In this document: piece after piece, positions 63,266 through 64,000 of the stretch
Numbering within the stretch: the first letter of the stretch is position 1
Layout of the letters: each line of letters begins with the position of its first letter
DNA from: Haladaptatus pallidirubidus
Lineage (GTDB): Archaea; Halobacteriota; Halobacteria; Halobacteriales; Haladaptataceae
NCBI RefSeq assembly: GCF_020700235.1
Contig: NZ_CP085301.1
Span: forward strand, 1,550,001-1,614,000
Direction of reading: 5' to 3'
Length of the DNA stretch: 64,000 bases
The notes under the pieces: model-generated
The model's input: the letters and a program-made list of their open reading frames with translations, nothing else
Databases searched by the model: none
Told to the model about the DNA's origin: nothing
Program-made: the position numbers and the translations under genes

Positions 63266-63557
63266 CGAATTTTCACGCATGGCAGTACGACGAGTTCAGC
63301 GAAGCCGATCATGGGCAAACGTTCACCCGCTGGACCGACGCCCTCGATACCTCCCAGTACTACGAACGCTTCGCTGCGCCGAAGTGGTGACTCGTCTGTG
63401 AGGACTGTGGCGGTCGGATTGCCCGGTATCAGCGCTCGAAGACCGTCCGCAACCTAAAACAGTACTGCTGTAGTGAGTGCAGTGGATCATTTCGCACCAA
63501 GGAGGCAACGGTCACTGATCAGGCTTGGTTTCGAGTGACTCTGATGTACGCTACGTA
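63266..63557 (+). pseudogene. SprT-like zinc metalloprotease relic 3 (N-terminus lost)
   Basis: The frame reads FHAWQYDEFSEADHGQTFTR, then WTDALDTSQYYERFAAPKW and a stop, and LVCEDCGGRIARYQRSKTVR with CCSECSGSFRTKEAT. It begins inside the HExxH motif (HAWQY remains), directly after the preceding gene. It keeps the zinc ribbon but not the active site. The Trp codon replaced by UGA in copy 2 is TGG here. Confidence 0.7.
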
Positions 63558-63578
63558 ATGAAATCAATCCCCAGCAGT

Positions 63579-63842
63579 CTACGTGTTTAGTTCGGACACG
63601 AGAATAGTTTGATCGGGCTGAACCGTGACCTGGTAGTCGGCATACTGAAACTCAACTCGTTGTCTCCCATGTTCATAGAGTGCTTCGAGTGCATCGGGTT
63701 CAATAACCTCGTACAGTGGGGTGTCCGGTTTGTCTCTGTCCATCTGTTCAATTGCACTGACGATAGCTGTAATAATCGATTCTGACTGGCTTTGTGATGT
63801 GCGTATCAATGGGGATGATGGCGAATCTGATGGCCCGTTCAT
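63579..63842 (-). CDS. Stand-alone HalOD1 domain protein
   Basis: The start at 63842 gives MNGPSDSPSSPLIRTSQSQS, then ESIITAIVSAIEQMDRDKPD, TPLYEVIEPDALEALYEHGR and a strand pair VEFQYADYQVTVQPDQTILV, 87 residues. This is a complete HalOD1 domain of the minimal haloarchaeal form. It resembles the two domains at 56294-57562. The function is probably output of a signalling pathway; no receiver gene is nearby within the window. Confidence 0.8.
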   Translation of the reverse strand: MNGPSDSPSSPLIRTSQSQSESIITAIVSAIEQMDRDKPDTPLYEVIEPDALEALYEHGRQRVEFQYADYQVTVQPDQTILVSELNT

Positions 63843-64000
63843 TGCCTCTGGGAATGTATGACGATCCAATTCGGGCAGTATCTAGCATGGATTGCCGAGA
63901 GAACCATTCTCTGCCATTTGTTCGAATTTCTGAATCATAGATTTATTTTGGAGATACAATTTAGAACGAGTGACATTGTTTTGCGCATATCTTTACGTCC

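Overview
The window is a piece of a haloarchaeal genome (class Halobacteria). Evidence is the family content: Tat-exported and Tat-lipoprotein signal peptides, HalOD1, DUF7504, DUF7503, DUF7344-type winged helix, FilR1-type regulator, amphi-Trp, haloarchaeal SWIM zinc-finger proteins, an archaeal release factor aRF1 paralogue and acidic proteins. Many intergenic stretches are AT-rich and full of broken genes, so this is an accessory, island-like region rather than a core segment. The genus cannot be fixed from the sequence alone.

Layout. 1-406 is the 3' end of sufB. 420-3600 is decayed material (antitoxin tail, Xaa-Pro dipeptidyl-peptidase tail, a frameshifted aRF1 paralogue, a dead wHTH/PIN pair) around one intact AIM24-family gene. 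3.6-12.1 kb has two large Tat-exported beta-propeller proteins and a convergent pair, asparagine-synthetase-like and ATP-grasp. 12.3-18 kb has ester cyclases (one dead), a methyltransferase with a FilR1-type regulator, a histone-fold protein and an intact wHTH/PIN toxin-antitoxin operon with a strong inverted-repeat operator. 18-26 kb has a CPBP protease, an internally deleted IS605-type tnpB, an ATP-grasp protein, two MATE/MOP-superfamily transporters and relics. 27-35 kb has a DUF1326/DUF2182 operon, Tat-exported proteins (one a thioredoxin-fold lipoprotein with a Thr-rich linker), a TrkA-type protein and several broken genes. 35.8-37.8 kb is a CHAT-domain protease. 38-47 kb has small membrane and SRPBCC genes, then a coherent minus-strand block of acyl-CoA dehydrogenase, acyl-CoA ligase and TAXI-TRAP transporter, which looks like uptake and activation of an organic or fatty acid. 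48-51.3 kb is a tightly overlapping operon of two TenA proteins, an NRAMP-fold transporter without the usual metal-binding motifs and a P-loop NTPase, probably for thiamine-precursor salvage. 51.7-64 kb carries small membrane proteins, an acetamidase/formamidase, HalOD1 proteins, an MscS channel, a tRNA-Thr(UGU), and a flippase-like UPF0104 protein.

Two structures tie the window together. First, the sufB 3' end plus the tail of a ribbon-helix-helix gene occurs twice in direct orientation (368-508 and 47446-47586), bracketing about 47 kb. Copy one has the long sufB and a stub of the RHH gene; copy two has only a sufB tail but the complete RHH gene. This is what an inserted island would leave. 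Second, fragments of one set of small zinc proteins recur throughout, inside and outside that interval: SWIM zinc-finger (about eleven loci), a short MSRQ-type protein (three), and SprT-like HExxH metalloprotease (three, all broken), with a shared palindrome near SprT relics. The SWIM tail followed by MSRQ keeps the same order and spacing at two loci, suggesting a once-mobile cassette that has been copied and is now decaying.

All calls rest on reading the sequence and remembered family features; no database search was run.
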